In this document: one piece after another, positions 19,289 to 28,923 of the stretch
Position numbering within the stretch: the stretch's first letter is position 1
How the letters are laid out: every line of letters starts with the position of its first letter
Source: Nitrososphaerota archaeon
GTDB lineage: Archaea > Thermoproteota > Nitrososphaeria > Nitrososphaerales > Nitrosopumilaceae
Assembly (NCBI GenBank): GCA_022562615.1
Contig: JADFOW010000006.1
Coordinates: 1 to 41,563 of the forward strand
Length of the DNA: 41,563 bases
Direction: 5' to 3'
Notes under the pieces: model-generated
Database searches by the model: none
Told to the model about the DNA's origin: nothing
What the model saw: the letters and a program-made list of their open reading frames with translations, nothing else
Program-made: the position numbers and the translations under genes

Positions 19289-20671
19289 TTGTCACAATTA
19301 AAACTTGGGCTTCTTTTATTCGGAGCAGTTTTGTTACTTCCAGTAACCAATGTTTATGGTCATGGATTAGGTATCGAAACAATCTCTTCAGTTGACATTC
19401 AAGGGAAAAAAATTTCAATCTCAGTTGAACTTCCCTTATCTTTTGATAACTTGGATGAAAAACAAATCACAATTACTGCAATTGAGGATGAAACAAGGAA
19501 AAATGCAAAAAATGTTACCTTTCTAATAGGTCTATTTTATGAAAATGAAATGATATTTCGAAATTATTTTTTTACATCTGATGGTATTCTACAAATTAAA
19601 GTAACCCCTACTCTAGAAGAAGAAATTATTATTCACGGTGAGCAAGACTCTCTGTTGGGTGCTTGGTATGGAACAGAATTAAATCCACTTAAAATCACAG
19701 GGCCTATCTTTAATTCTGGCGGCCTTTACAATTTCGAGATTGAAGTCAGGACAATTGATGAGCCCACAAATATCCTAAAGGACTCTGGAATCTACAAAGT
19801 AGATTTGAGTGTTGCAGAAACAACTCAATATTGGCAAAAAGATGCTCAAAACCAAGATGTTTCCTTTAGAATAAAGTCATATTTTGACCAAATTTCAAAT
19901 TTCGAGTATGATTCTGAAAATAAGCAAGTAACTTTTGAGATGCCTTTTGATTGGAGTGAAAAGCAAATGTCTCATATTCCTGTTGTTCATGAGGAAATTC
20001 ATTTTCCAAACGAATTCACTGAATTTTTATCTCCGGGTTATATAGGACATGTAAATGGAATTAAACTCTTTAAATCCTCAGTTACAATAGATGACTATTC
20101 AAACGAAGATGAGAGGATAGTACATCTCGTATTATTGCAAGACCACATAAGATTTTTAAAAAACCAGATGAAAAAATTAGAAGAACCATTACCTGATAAT
20201 ATGGTTTTTACATTGTCTACAACTGAAAAAATAGACTTTCCCTTAACGGCGTATACTAAAAGTGAAGATTTTCTTTTAAACCTATCATGGGATCCTCTAA
20301 CAATTGAACCAGATACAAAAATAAAGTTTGTCTTTACAATCAGAGATGGTGCAACAAATGTGCCACTACGTAATTCAGACTATACATTTGTAATCATACA
20401 AGGAGGAAAAGAAATTTACAGAACAACTGGAATGGCAATAGTAGGTGGAGACTCGGAAGACTATTACTTTACAGAGGATCAAACAGGACCTACAATAATT
20501 CGATTTGAAAATATAAGAAATACAGGTCAGGAAACTGAATTTGGATTTGTGGTAGTCCCTGAATTTGGTTCTTTTGTAACCTTGATTCTCTTTATATCTA
20601 TAATGGCAATAATTATTTTATCCAAAAAAACTTCATTTACCCTAAGAAAATTTCAATTACAAGGTAACTAG
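19289..20671 (+). CDS. Secreted surface protein with PEFG-CTERM sorting signal; predicted mature N-terminus HGLG; TTG start
   Basis: Signal peptide ...PVTNVYG|HGLGIETI; C-terminus VVPEFGSFVTLILFISIMAIIILSKK; paralogue of 28924..30624. Confidence 0.8.
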   Translation: MSQLKLGLLLFGAVLLLPVTNVYGHGLGIETISSVDIQGKKISISVELPLSFDNLDEKQITITAIEDETRKNAKNVTFLIGLFYENEMIFRNYFFTSDGILQIKVTPTLEEEIIIHGEQDSLLGAWYGTELNPLKITGPIFNSGGLYNFEIEVRTIDEPTNILKDSGIYKVDLSVAETTQYWQKDAQNQDVSFRIKSYFDQISNFEYDSENKQVTFEMPFDWSEKQMSHIPVVHEEIHFPNEFTEFLSPGYIGHVNGIKLFKSSVTIDDYSNEDERIVHLVLLQDHIRFLKNQMKKLEEPLPDNMVFTLSTTEKIDFPLTAYTKSEDFLLNLSWDPLTIEPDTKIKFVFTIRDGATNVPLRNSDYTFVIIQGGKEIYRTTGMAIVGGDSEDYYFTEDQTGPTIIRFENIRNTGQETEFGFVVVPEFGSFVTLILFISIMAIIILSKKTSFTLRKFQLQGN

Positions 20672-21040
20672 CTTTACAGTATCCATCTTTTTGTTTGTTT
20701 GAAAATCTTTTGTAATTGTCGAGATTTTTTCTGCATCACCATGAATTACAAACAACTCCATACATTTTTCTTTCTCAATCTTACTGTGAAGATGTGTTGT
20801 AATTAGATCCTCAAAGTTATGGGTAATTCCAGAAACGATATGATCAAACTCATTATTGTGAACCACTAGTAGAATGGCATGAATGACTCCAGACAAATCT
20901 GATTTCTGTTTCTCTTCTGAGACAAATGATCTAATGCCTGCCCTTATGGCCTCAGACCGTCCAGAAAATCCCATGGATTTTTGAAGCTTGTCTAACTCTG
21001 TCAGAATCTCATCGTTAAGTGAGATTGAGACTATTGGCAT
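20657..21040 (-). CDS. nikR: NikR-like ribbon-helix-helix metalloregulator
   Basis: RHH domain MPIVSISLNDEILTELDKLQKSMGFSGRSEAIRAGIRSFV; C-terminal domain with THLHSKIEKEKCMELFVIHGD matching the NikR H-x-H...C metal-ligand pattern. Confidence 0.88.
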   Translation of the reverse strand: MPIVSISLNDEILTELDKLQKSMGFSGRSEAIRAGIRSFVSEEKQKSDLSGVIHAILLVVHNNEFDHIVSGITHNFEDLITTHLHSKIEKEKCMELFVIHGDAEKISTITKDFQTNKKMDTVKLVTL

Positions 21041-21046
21041 ACGCCT

Positions 21047-21094
21047 AATGTTATTAATTATCTTATAAGTTTAGCAGTTAAAGTTATTAACATT
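21047..21094. promoter_or_regulatory. Inverted repeat in the nikR/znuA divergent intergenic region
   Basis: AATGTTATTAA (21047-21057) and TTATTAACATT (21084-21094); perfect AATGTTA/TAACATT arms, each adjacent to a TATA-like element. Confidence 0.45.
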
Positions 21095-21130
21095 TTATAA
21101 ATTTATTAATAATTTTAATGGATTTTTGAC

Positions 21131-22081
21131 ATGAACAATCAAGTCAAATTTGCAATAATTGCAATTGTTGTTGTAATTCCTCTTAGCTCATATTCTGTTT
21201 GGGCAAATGATTCCAGTTTACAATTTAAAGAAACAAATGGTTTGACCAAACTCCAAGCTATTTCGTCTTTTTATCCTTTATACGAATTTGCCCAACAAGT
21301 TGGCCAAGACAAAGTCAACGTACTTCTGTTAGTTCCAGAAGGTGTAGAACCACATAACTGGGAACCAACAATACAAGATGTGCAACGAATGCAAAAATCC
21401 AATCTGATCATAATCAATGGATTTGGATTTGAGAATTGGGTTGAAAGTTTAGAGGAGATGAACTATCAAGGAATTGTAGTTGATACAAGTGACGGAATTT
21501 TTAAAAATAATAATAAAATTTTCAAAGAAACATCTGAAAATAAAGAACTTGAAGAACACAACAAATATTTTCCTAAATCAGGAGATCCCCATATTTGGCT
21601 AAATCCAGTTTTAGCAAAAATCCAAGTACAAAATATTGCAGATGCATTTTCTAAATTAGATCCCCAAAATGAAAAATTCTATCAGAAAAATGCCCAAAGT
21701 TACATGGTTGAGCTAAATGGATTAGATTCAAAAATTAGAAATGATTTATCTAACTGTAGTCGTGATTTTATTACATTTCATGATTCGTTTTCATATTTTG
21801 CATATGAATATGAATTACATCAACATACAATCATTTCATCAAATAATCCTCACGGGGAACCTACTGCAAAAACTTTGGAAAATGTAATTAATATTTCAAG
21901 AGAATTAAAAATTAAAATTATTTTTACTGAAGACACAACTGATCCAAGGATATCAAAGGTTGTTGCAAATGAAATAGGTGGAAAAATTCTCATGTTATCT
22001 CCATTAGAAATTTCTGGCGATGGAAATTATATTTCACGAATGACTGAAAATCTAGATAACCTAAAGGAGGCATTATGTTGA
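21131..22081 (+). CDS. znuA: Zn/Mn-type ABC transporter substrate-binding protein
   Basis: ISSFYPLYEFAQQVG, PEGVEPHNWEPTIQDV, GDPHIWLNPVLAKIQVQNI, FITFHDSFSYFAYEY. Confidence 0.9.
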   Translation: MNNQVKFAIIAIVVVIPLSSYSVWANDSSLQFKETNGLTKLQAISSFYPLYEFAQQVGQDKVNVLLLVPEGVEPHNWEPTIQDVQRMQKSNLIIINGFGFENWVESLEEMNYQGIVVDTSDGIFKNNNKIFKETSENKELEEHNKYFPKSGDPHIWLNPVLAKIQVQNIADAFSKLDPQNEKFYQKNAQSYMVELNGLDSKIRNDLSNCSRDFITFHDSFSYFAYEYELHQHTIISSNNPHGEPTAKTLENVINISRELKIKIIFTEDTTDPRISKVVANEIGGKILMLSPLEISGDGNYISRMTENLDNLKEALC

Positions 22082-22797
22082 ATATTGTAGAAATTGAACA
22101 TCTTACAGTCCAATATCCAGATGTAAAGGCCCTAGACGATGTTAGTTTTACAGTTAACAAAGGTGATTTTCTAGGCATAATTGGCCCAAATGGTGCAGGT
22201 AAAAGCACTCTTTTTGCTTCAATGCTTGGACTAAACACAAAATACAAAGGCAAAATAAAATTTTTTGGGCAGGATATTAGAAAGTCAAAAGACTATCTTA
22301 AAGAAATTGGCTATGTTCCTCAAAAACCAATTTTTGAGAAAAATTTTCCAGCTACTGTAAATGACGTTGTACAAATGGGTTTGAGACAAGAATCCGATGC
22401 AAATAAGATTGATGAAATCTTACAGCAGCTTTGGATTCATGAATTAAGTAAAAGAAGGATTGGAGAATTATCTGGAGGTCAGCAACAGAGAGTCTTTATT
22501 GCAAAGGCACTTGTCAACAACCCAAAACTTTTGATTCTTGATGAACCAATCACTGGAATTGATCAGCAAAGCATCGAACTTTTCTATAGTATTCTAAGAG
22601 AATTAAACTCTAAACAAAAAATTACCATAATCTGGTCATCTCATGATTTGGATGCAGTAAATCAGCATGCAAACCATGTAGCTTGTCTTAATAGAAAGTT
22701 ATTCTTTCATGGTGAATCTGATGAATTCTTTGAAAATGACGAACTTGTAAAACAATATTCTGAAGCGTCAATGCAGGAACACATGCATCATCATTAG
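22075..22797 (+). CDS. znuC: Zn/Mn-type ABC transporter ATP-binding protein, His-rich C-terminus (EHMHHH)
   Basis: Walker A GPNGAGKST, signature LSGGQQQRVFIAKALV, Walker B LLILDEPITGID. Confidence 0.95.
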   Translation: MLNIVEIEHLTVQYPDVKALDDVSFTVNKGDFLGIIGPNGAGKSTLFASMLGLNTKYKGKIKFFGQDIRKSKDYLKEIGYVPQKPIFEKNFPATVNDVVQMGLRQESDANKIDEILQQLWIHELSKRRIGELSGGQQQRVFIAKALVNNPKLLILDEPITGIDQQSIELFYSILRELNSKQKITIIWSSHDLDAVNQHANHVACLNRKLFFHGESDEFFENDELVKQYSEASMQEHMHHH

Positions 22798-22799
22798 TT

Positions 22800-23618
22800 A
22801 TGTCATTAGAAATTCTCACCTTCAGCTTCATGCAAAGAGCACTTATCTCAGGAGTTGCTATTGCAATCTTGTGTTCAGTAATAGGACTATTTCTTGTTCT
22901 GCGACGGTACGCTCTGTTTGGTGATGCAATAGCTCACTCTTCTTTTGGTGGAATTGCTTTGGGTTTAATGGCTGGAGTTTATCCTCTTTGGACGGCTTAT
23001 GGTGTTTCATTAGTCAGCGCCCTAGTAATTACTAAAGTCAAAGAAAAATACAATATCTCAGGGGATGCCTCAGTTGCAGTTCTTTTGTCATCCGGAATTG
23101 CCATTGGGCTCGTAATTATCGGGATTTCAGGTGGATTTACCATTGATATCTTTAGTTTTCTATTTGGCAGCATTCTTCTTGTAAGCGTCAATGATACAAT
23201 TCTGATTTTATCATTGACAGGAGTTATTCTAATTGTTGTTTTATTGTTGTATAGACAACTACTTTATTCTACATTTAATGAAGAACAGGCTAAGGTTAGC
23301 GGTATTCCAGTTGAAAAAATTAATTATCTAATTGTCTTTATGGCTGGAGTTACCGTTGTTACTTCTATTCAGCTAGTTGGTGTTTTGTTGATTTCAGCAT
23401 TGTTTGTAATTCCCAATGTTACGGCAATTATGTATGGAAAAGGATTTAAACAAACAGCCATTCTTTCTATATCCTTTTCAATATTTTCTGTTGTTGCAGG
23501 AATTTTAGTTTCTTATATTTTTGATATTACTCCTGCTGGCACAATTGTATTGTTATCCATTAGTTTGCTTGCCGGAACTATGGGAATAAAGTCTGCTGGT
23601 TTGTTATCTAAGAATTAA
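22800..23618 (+). CDS. znuB: Zn/Mn-type ABC transporter permease
   Basis: FMQRALISGVAIAILCSVIGLFLVLRRYALFGDAIAHSSFGGIALGLMAG, typical of the ABC-3 permease family. Confidence 0.93.
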   Translation: MSLEILTFSFMQRALISGVAIAILCSVIGLFLVLRRYALFGDAIAHSSFGGIALGLMAGVYPLWTAYGVSLVSALVITKVKEKYNISGDASVAVLLSSGIAIGLVIIGISGGFTIDIFSFLFGSILLVSVNDTILILSLTGVILIVVLLLYRQLLYSTFNEEQAKVSGIPVEKINYLIVFMAGVTVVTSIQLVGVLLISALFVIPNVTAIMYGKGFKQTAILSISFSIFSVVAGILVSYIFDITPAGTIVLLSISLLAGTMGIKSAGLLSKN

Positions 23619-26388
23619 TTAGTGAGTTCAGTCTTCTTTTGTCCTTAACGCTTCTTACAAAAAATAATGATGTTGCTACTATTCCCATTGCAATTAAAGG
23701 GGAGGCAATCTCAGTATACTTTAATTCAAATTTTTCTGTTGTTTGTATTTGAGAGGCTACTAGGGGAACTTCGGTAATCTTTACCATTCCTAACTTATTT
23801 CCTTGTTGTTCAACAAACCAAACATTATCTTTATCATCTGATGTCATAAATTGTACAAATGATGTTGTGGTTGGAACTGGAACTTCTATCAGATTATTAT
23901 TATGCGGATCGTATGCTGCAATATTATCAACAGTGTGTTGTGCAAACCAAATGTTCTCATATCTATCAAATGTCATTCCAAATGGAAGTGCGTCTTGGTT
24001 CGGTACAGGAATTCTCTCAAAAGTCTCTAAAATTGGGTTAAATTTGACAATCCCCAAGCCTGAATGTTCCGTAATCCATAGATTCCCTTCCTTATCAAAG
24101 GCTAACGCCTCTGGTCCTTTTAGTGGCTTTTCATCTGAAAATTCGGTGATCTCATTATTTTGTGGATTGATAAATCCTATCTTACCAAAACCTGTTTCCG
24201 TAAACCAGATTTTTCCTTCATCATCAATTGCCAAAGCAAATGGCAATGATCCCTTTGCTAATTGAATTTCTTCAAATGTATTAGAATCTGGAATGTATCT
24301 CAAAATCTTGTCTTTATTGATTATTGTAATCCAAATATTTCCCTCAAAGTCTGCTTGAACAAAAGTAGATGTACTATCATTAATTGTAGGTTCAATTTTT
24401 GGTAAAGAAACTGTAGTGATTTTTGTATTACCTGGATCAAAGAATCCAATTTGGTTTCTTGGAGGATCATTAAACCAAATCTTTCCCTCATTATCTTTAG
24501 TAAGCATCACAGTAGTTACTCCATCAAACGAATGAGAAGTAAATTCTTGAGTATCTAGTGAGAATTGCCATAGTCTAGGAGCCGTTGGATCACTAATCCA
24601 TATTGAGTTTTTCCCATCATACAGCGGGTATAATGGTTTTGTAGATTCAGGAAAATCATATTCTATAATCTCCATTTGCAGATCTGGTAATCTTGGTTTA
24701 ACAAGTAGATTCATTATAACAGATTCATTTGCATTTTGAATTCTTTTAATTTCAATTTCTGTTTGCCAGTGTCCTGAAAATCCAAAGATCAACTCTCCTC
24801 GAAACACAGCTGGTCTGCCTTCCTCTTGAGAAATCTTTATCATAGGAACTTCAATGGGTGAGATATTTCTTTGTGGATTGGAAATCTTTACTTTAATCTC
24901 ATCTATATCTTGCAATTGGTTATTTTCGAAATCACTAATTTTTACCAGAATGGTATTTGTGCCACTGGAAAATGGGCTGATTTCAATATCAAATTTTGCA
25001 CTTTCAGAAAATTCTATTGTTCTAAATCCATACAACACTTCTTGTGCCTCAACTTTTTGAATTTCTCCGGCAGGCAAAGTACCATTTGTTAAAAGCGCTA
25101 CTACACCAAGTAAAATTATTCCTAAGGTGACATCTACCTTTAATGATCTTTTTAGTCTCTTGTGAACTGAAATTGATTTTGAACCAAGTGCTTTTTCGCC
25201 AGACTTTTGGACTTTAAACTGAAGGAAACCCCCTAGTCCTATCATAATTGCAGCAATGGTAATCTTTGCCAGAATTAATTTTCCATAAATTGATTCAAAA
25301 ATTATTCCTACATCACTTTCTAATAGCCACATTAAGGTTGGACCAGTTATTATTACGATTCCAACTGCTATGGTAAATGCAATTGAAAATCTTGGAATCA
25401 TTACGAGTGTCATTTTCTCTCTGACTGTTATGTCTAATCTTGAAAATGTTGGAAGTAATGTAAATACAAAATAAATAATTCCACCAATCCAAATTGCAGC
25501 AACTAAATTATGCACATAATCCAAGACAACTGGTCCCATCTCCCCACTTGCAGAACCGTGTCCTATCATAGTTGACGTCCCAATTAGTGCAAGGGATAAC
25601 AATAGCATTGGAATTTGATTCTTTTTTGTAATCTTTTTTTTTCTATCCATCCAAAACCATACTCCCAAAAGAATAATGGTAATTATCATTCTGATCACCC
25701 AAGTTGTTCCAAAGGTGGTCTGTATAGCATCAAATGCCGAAGTCTCCAAACGTAAAGTATGGACTGCAAGCATGGCAATGTTTGATGCAAATACTACCAT
25801 CAATCCAAGGCCAGTTAAGGTCATGAATTTTCCATGATGAACAGAATCTATTTTTACAATTTCCTTTCTAATCAGATTTTTGTTTTGAGTTCCCCATATC
25901 AACATCGAGGCAATTACTGAGCCTAAAACTATGGTTTGTCCAACAAGTCCAGGAAACCTAGAACCAGCCTCTGGAAAGAACAGGATATCATAAATTGACT
26001 TTGGCATGTCTGTTGGAATTTCAAATTTAGCATCTCCTACTCCGAAGATGAAAGCATCAGGAACCAAGTGCCCATCAACTTTTGAAAGAACTTTGCTTGT
26101 TACCGTGTACACTCCCTCTTCAAGTGCAGGGGTAGTAACAATTAGTGATTCTTCACCCAAGTAGTATTGAGAATCTTTGTTATCGATTTGATCACCATTA
26201 CTATCAAAAACTTTCAGCGAGCTAAAGTCTAACTCTATTGACTCTGAAAAAATTACAGTTATCTCTGTTACTCCAACAGGCGCATTTACTCCTGATCCTG
26301 GACTAGTTTCCTCGGTAAATGGATGACCTGCTGCATATGGAATTGAAATTGATAAAACAAGCAAGGAAATAATTAGAAATTTTCTCAT
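23608..26388 (-). CDS. CopC-CopD-beta-propeller (Vgb/NHL-like) fusion, 926 aa
   Basis: Signal peptide then HPFTEETSPGSGVNAPVGVTEITVIFSESI...SKVDGHLVPDAFIFGVG (CopC); multi-TM CopD-like domain; repeated GKIWFxE/GNLWITE propeller blades; C-terminal TM. Confidence 0.88.
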   Translation of the reverse strand: MRKFLIISLLVLSISIPYAAGHPFTEETSPGSGVNAPVGVTEITVIFSESIELDFSSLKVFDSNGDQIDNKDSQYYLGEESLIVTTPALEEGVYTVTSKVLSKVDGHLVPDAFIFGVGDAKFEIPTDMPKSIYDILFFPEAGSRFPGLVGQTIVLGSVIASMLIWGTQNKNLIRKEIVKIDSVHHGKFMTLTGLGLMVVFASNIAMLAVHTLRLETSAFDAIQTTFGTTWVIRMIITIILLGVWFWMDRKKKITKKNQIPMLLLSLALIGTSTMIGHGSASGEMGPVVLDYVHNLVAAIWIGGIIYFVFTLLPTFSRLDITVREKMTLVMIPRFSIAFTIAVGIVIITGPTLMWLLESDVGIIFESIYGKLILAKITIAAIMIGLGGFLQFKVQKSGEKALGSKSISVHKRLKRSLKVDVTLGIILLGVVALLTNGTLPAGEIQKVEAQEVLYGFRTIEFSESAKFDIEISPFSSGTNTILVKISDFENNQLQDIDEIKVKISNPQRNISPIEVPMIKISQEEGRPAVFRGELIFGFSGHWQTEIEIKRIQNANESVIMNLLVKPRLPDLQMEIIEYDFPESTKPLYPLYDGKNSIWISDPTAPRLWQFSLDTQEFTSHSFDGVTTVMLTKDNEGKIWFNDPPRNQIGFFDPGNTKITTVSLPKIEPTINDSTSTFVQADFEGNIWITIINKDKILRYIPDSNTFEEIQLAKGSLPFALAIDDEGKIWFTETGFGKIGFINPQNNEITEFSDEKPLKGPEALAFDKEGNLWITEHSGLGIVKFNPILETFERIPVPNQDALPFGMTFDRYENIWFAQHTVDNIAAYDPHNNNLIEVPVPTTTSFVQFMTSDDKDNVWFVEQQGNKLGMVKITEVPLVASQIQTTEKFELKYTEIASPLIAMGIVATSLFFVRSVKDKRRLNSLINS

Positions 26389-26471
26389 TTAATCTTCAGA
26401 TTATTGTTTATGATTTAAACAGTTTTCATTTTGTTAGTACCATTCACGTAAAGATAATAACATGTCTAATT

Positions 26472-27116
26472 ATGATTAAAGCCATGAAAGTAGCTAGTTT
26501 TAGTTTTATTGCATTATTGTTTTCTATAGGATTGGTATCACAAGCTTTTGCTCACAATATCATTGAGGTTGAACCATATGTGATAGAAGTCGGTTGGGGA
26601 ACAGAACCTCCTGTGGTAGGATTTAGAAATGATTTTGTGTTTGAAATTAGTGAACTTGGAGACAGCCCTGGATTAAAAGTTGGAATTAAAAATGCTTTCA
26701 AGAATATAGAGGCTACAGCAAAGTTTGGTGGGGTGATAAAAGTTTTAGATATTAGCTCTGATTCACGACCGGGACATTACTTTTCTAATGTAATTCCAAC
26801 CAAGACAGGCTCATATTCGATTCAACTCAAAGGTGAGATTAATGGAGTTTCTATAGATATTGAAATTCCAGTTGAAGATGTAGAATCTACTGCTGTACTA
26901 GATTTTCCACCAACTAGCGGTTCATCATCTGATCAAGATGTTTCTGCCCTGAAAAGTGCAGTATCTTCTCTACAAAAGGACGTCTCTGAAATAAAATCTG
27001 GTTCGCAAGTCGAGGATTCATCTGAAGGTGCTGCATACGACTTTGCTATTCTTGGATTATCTATTGCAGCAGCCGCAATAATCTTAGCAGTAATTGCTTT
27101 AGTAAAAAGAAAATAG
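26472..27116 (+). CDS. Secreted, C-terminally membrane-anchored protein; predicted mature N-terminus HNII
   Basis: Signal peptide ...LVSQAFA|HNIIEVEPYVIEVGWGTEPPVVG; C-terminal TM FAILGLSIAAAAIILAVIALVKRK. Confidence 0.75.
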   Translation: MIKAMKVASFSFIALLFSIGLVSQAFAHNIIEVEPYVIEVGWGTEPPVVGFRNDFVFEISELGDSPGLKVGIKNAFKNIEATAKFGGVIKVLDISSDSRPGHYFSNVIPTKTGSYSIQLKGEINGVSIDIEIPVEDVESTAVLDFPPTSGSSSDQDVSALKSAVSSLQKDVSEIKSGSQVEDSSEGAAYDFAILGLSIAAAAIILAVIALVKRK

Positions 27117-27131
27117 AAAAAGAGTGGATTC

Positions 27132-27962
27132 CTAAAGTCTTGGAATAACTCTAGTTTTTGCAGTAACTGCTACGATGCTTATGATTGCAACTGCAAGTAT
27201 CATCATTGCAACTGTTCCAAATTCAGGAACAACTTGCGCTGTTTCTACTTGACCAATTGGTCCAGTAAATGGTTCATCTATACCAAACCCATTGAACATT
27301 ACATTGACTTCTACTGGTGCATCATCTGACGCTGCTGCTGGTAATGGATCTGTCATGTGATTCATTACACCATCATGATCATGTACACCCATTTCATCAA
27401 GAACAACCTCACCATTCTGGGTTGCTTTAATGTCATAGTTGACATGTTCAACAGCTTCACCCATCATGGTAAAAGTCACATCAATTGACAAGCTTTCACC
27501 TTGATCTGCAGATCCGGTTACAATGTCTACCATTAGTCCACCGTCTTCATCCATCATTGCTTCTCCAACAGATACAATTCCTGCCATCCATGGATGAACC
27601 ATGCAGAAGTAAGGAAATTCACCTGCTGATTCAAACGTGTGGGAGAAAGTTGTTCCTGCCATAAACAAGCTACTGTCAAATTCACCAGATGGTCCATCTG
27701 CTGCACTTCCAGCAGTTACAGTGTGAGCTGCTGTGTCATCGTTTGACCATATTACTTCTCCGCCAACATCTACTGTTACCATATATGGCATGAAACATTC
27801 GTTTGTTTCCTCACACCCTGGAACAGACGTTCCTTGTGGGGTGCTAACCATTACAGGTTCTGCAAATGCAGGACTTGAAACCATACCGGCTACAATAGCA
27901 AATAATACGAAGAAAGAGCCTATAGCTATAGTCTTCATTAAAATGAATACCTGATGGCACAC
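27132..27962 (-). CDS. Blue copper protein (cupredoxin) with PEFG-CTERM; likely real start at the internal ATG (MKTIAIGS)
   Basis: DTAAHTVTAG and FPYFCMVHPWMAGIV type-1 Cu ligands; C-terminus VVPEFGTVAMMILAVAIISIVAVTAKTR. Confidence 0.92.
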   Translation of the reverse strand: MCHQVFILMKTIAIGSFFVLFAIVAGMVSSPAFAEPVMVSTPQGTSVPGCEETNECFMPYMVTVDVGGEVIWSNDDTAAHTVTAGSAADGPSGEFDSSLFMAGTTFSHTFESAGEFPYFCMVHPWMAGIVSVGEAMMDEDGGLMVDIVTGSADQGESLSIDVTFTMMGEAVEHVNYDIKATQNGEVVLDEMGVHDHDGVMNHMTDPLPAAASDDAPVEVNVMFNGFGIDEPFTGPIGQVETAQVVPEFGTVAMMILAVAIISIVAVTAKTRVIPRL

Positions 27963-27996
27963 ATAAAAACTTCACTGGTGTTCCCAAAATTTGAAC

Positions 27997-28815
27997 TTAG
28001 TTTTTTCTATATTGGTACAACTTTAGAATTCCAAATGCAGGAATTCCAGCATACATTCCAATGTTTAGCAAAATCAAAGAAATACCATAACCTAACATCT
28101 CTTGTTCTGAATCAATTTCAACATGATTTAGAAGAGATAATGAAGTCAACATTGGTATTAGTGTTATTTTCACACCTTCCTTGAAGATTGGATTTTCTCT
28201 TTCAAAGTCTGCAATTACAGGTGAAAAGGAATAATAAAATTCGTTAAAAGTACTCATAAATGATATTCCGGATTCTGTTTGAAGAATTTTGTTGTCTCTT
28301 AATTCTCGTAGTTGTTGTACTTGAGGAGCTAGTTCTGAGCCAAATGTTGCGGTGGCAATCAAACAACCACCACCATTGTCTTTTGTAGGTGGCGGTGTTG
28401 TAGATTGTGCGTAAGCCTCCCCTACTGCAATATCGAACGATACAGTTTCAGGAGGAATTGGTTGGAATAAAATTCCTTCAACTCCAAATTCTATCGTGTA
28501 CAGACCATCTTCTTGAAACTCATACTTCAAATTTTTTAATGTACCCTCAGAAGTATGAAGGAGATCTGTTGGCCCCAAAATGATTTCCCCATCTTTTGAA
28601 ACTGAAAATCTCCAATCGATATGTACTTGAATTTCTTGCGTTTGGGGATTAATAAAATCAGTTCTCAATGTGGTTAATTCACCAGGAATAACTTCATCAT
28701 ATGATAATCTTATCTCTAATGTTCCTTTTTCTGTTGGCAAAATCTGTGTATTTGCTTGAGCAAATGCTGGTGTAATTAACAGAGAAATTAACAATAATGC
28801 AAATAGAAATTTCAT
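27997..28815 (-). CDS. Secreted protein with CFI-box-like motif and C-terminal TM
   Basis: Signal peptide ...LITPAFA; motif GGGCLIATATFGSELAPQVQQLRELRDNKIL resembles CFIATAAYG...LREFRD. Confidence 0.78.
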   Translation of the reverse strand: MKFLFALLLISLLITPAFAQANTQILPTEKGTLEIRLSYDEVIPGELTTLRTDFINPQTQEIQVHIDWRFSVSKDGEIILGPTDLLHTSEGTLKNLKYEFQEDGLYTIEFGVEGILFQPIPPETVSFDIAVGEAYAQSTTPPPTKDNGGGCLIATATFGSELAPQVQQLRELRDNKILQTESGISFMSTFNEFYYSFSPVIADFERENPIFKEGVKITLIPMLTSLSLLNHVEIDSEQEMLGYGISLILLNIGMYAGIPAFGILKLYQYRKN

Positions 28816-28890
28816 ATAATCTCTTTCTCCTCCATAAATAAAAATTACACTTTAAATCATTTTGAGAAATTTATTTAATGGTAATTTTAT

Positions 28891-28909
28891 GCGATCTTTA
28901 AATATGGAA
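28891..28909 (+). promoter_or_regulatory. Strong BRE/TATA promoter-like sequence
   Basis: GCGATcTTTAAATATGGAA, nearly identical to the atpK promoter at 16663-16682. Confidence 0.6.
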
Positions 28910-28923
28910 TCTTAAAATTATTA

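Noticed and set aside
24854-25092. Plus-strand ORFs within the CopC-CopD-propeller gene
   Set aside because: Antisense shadow ORFs of a well-supported multidomain protein
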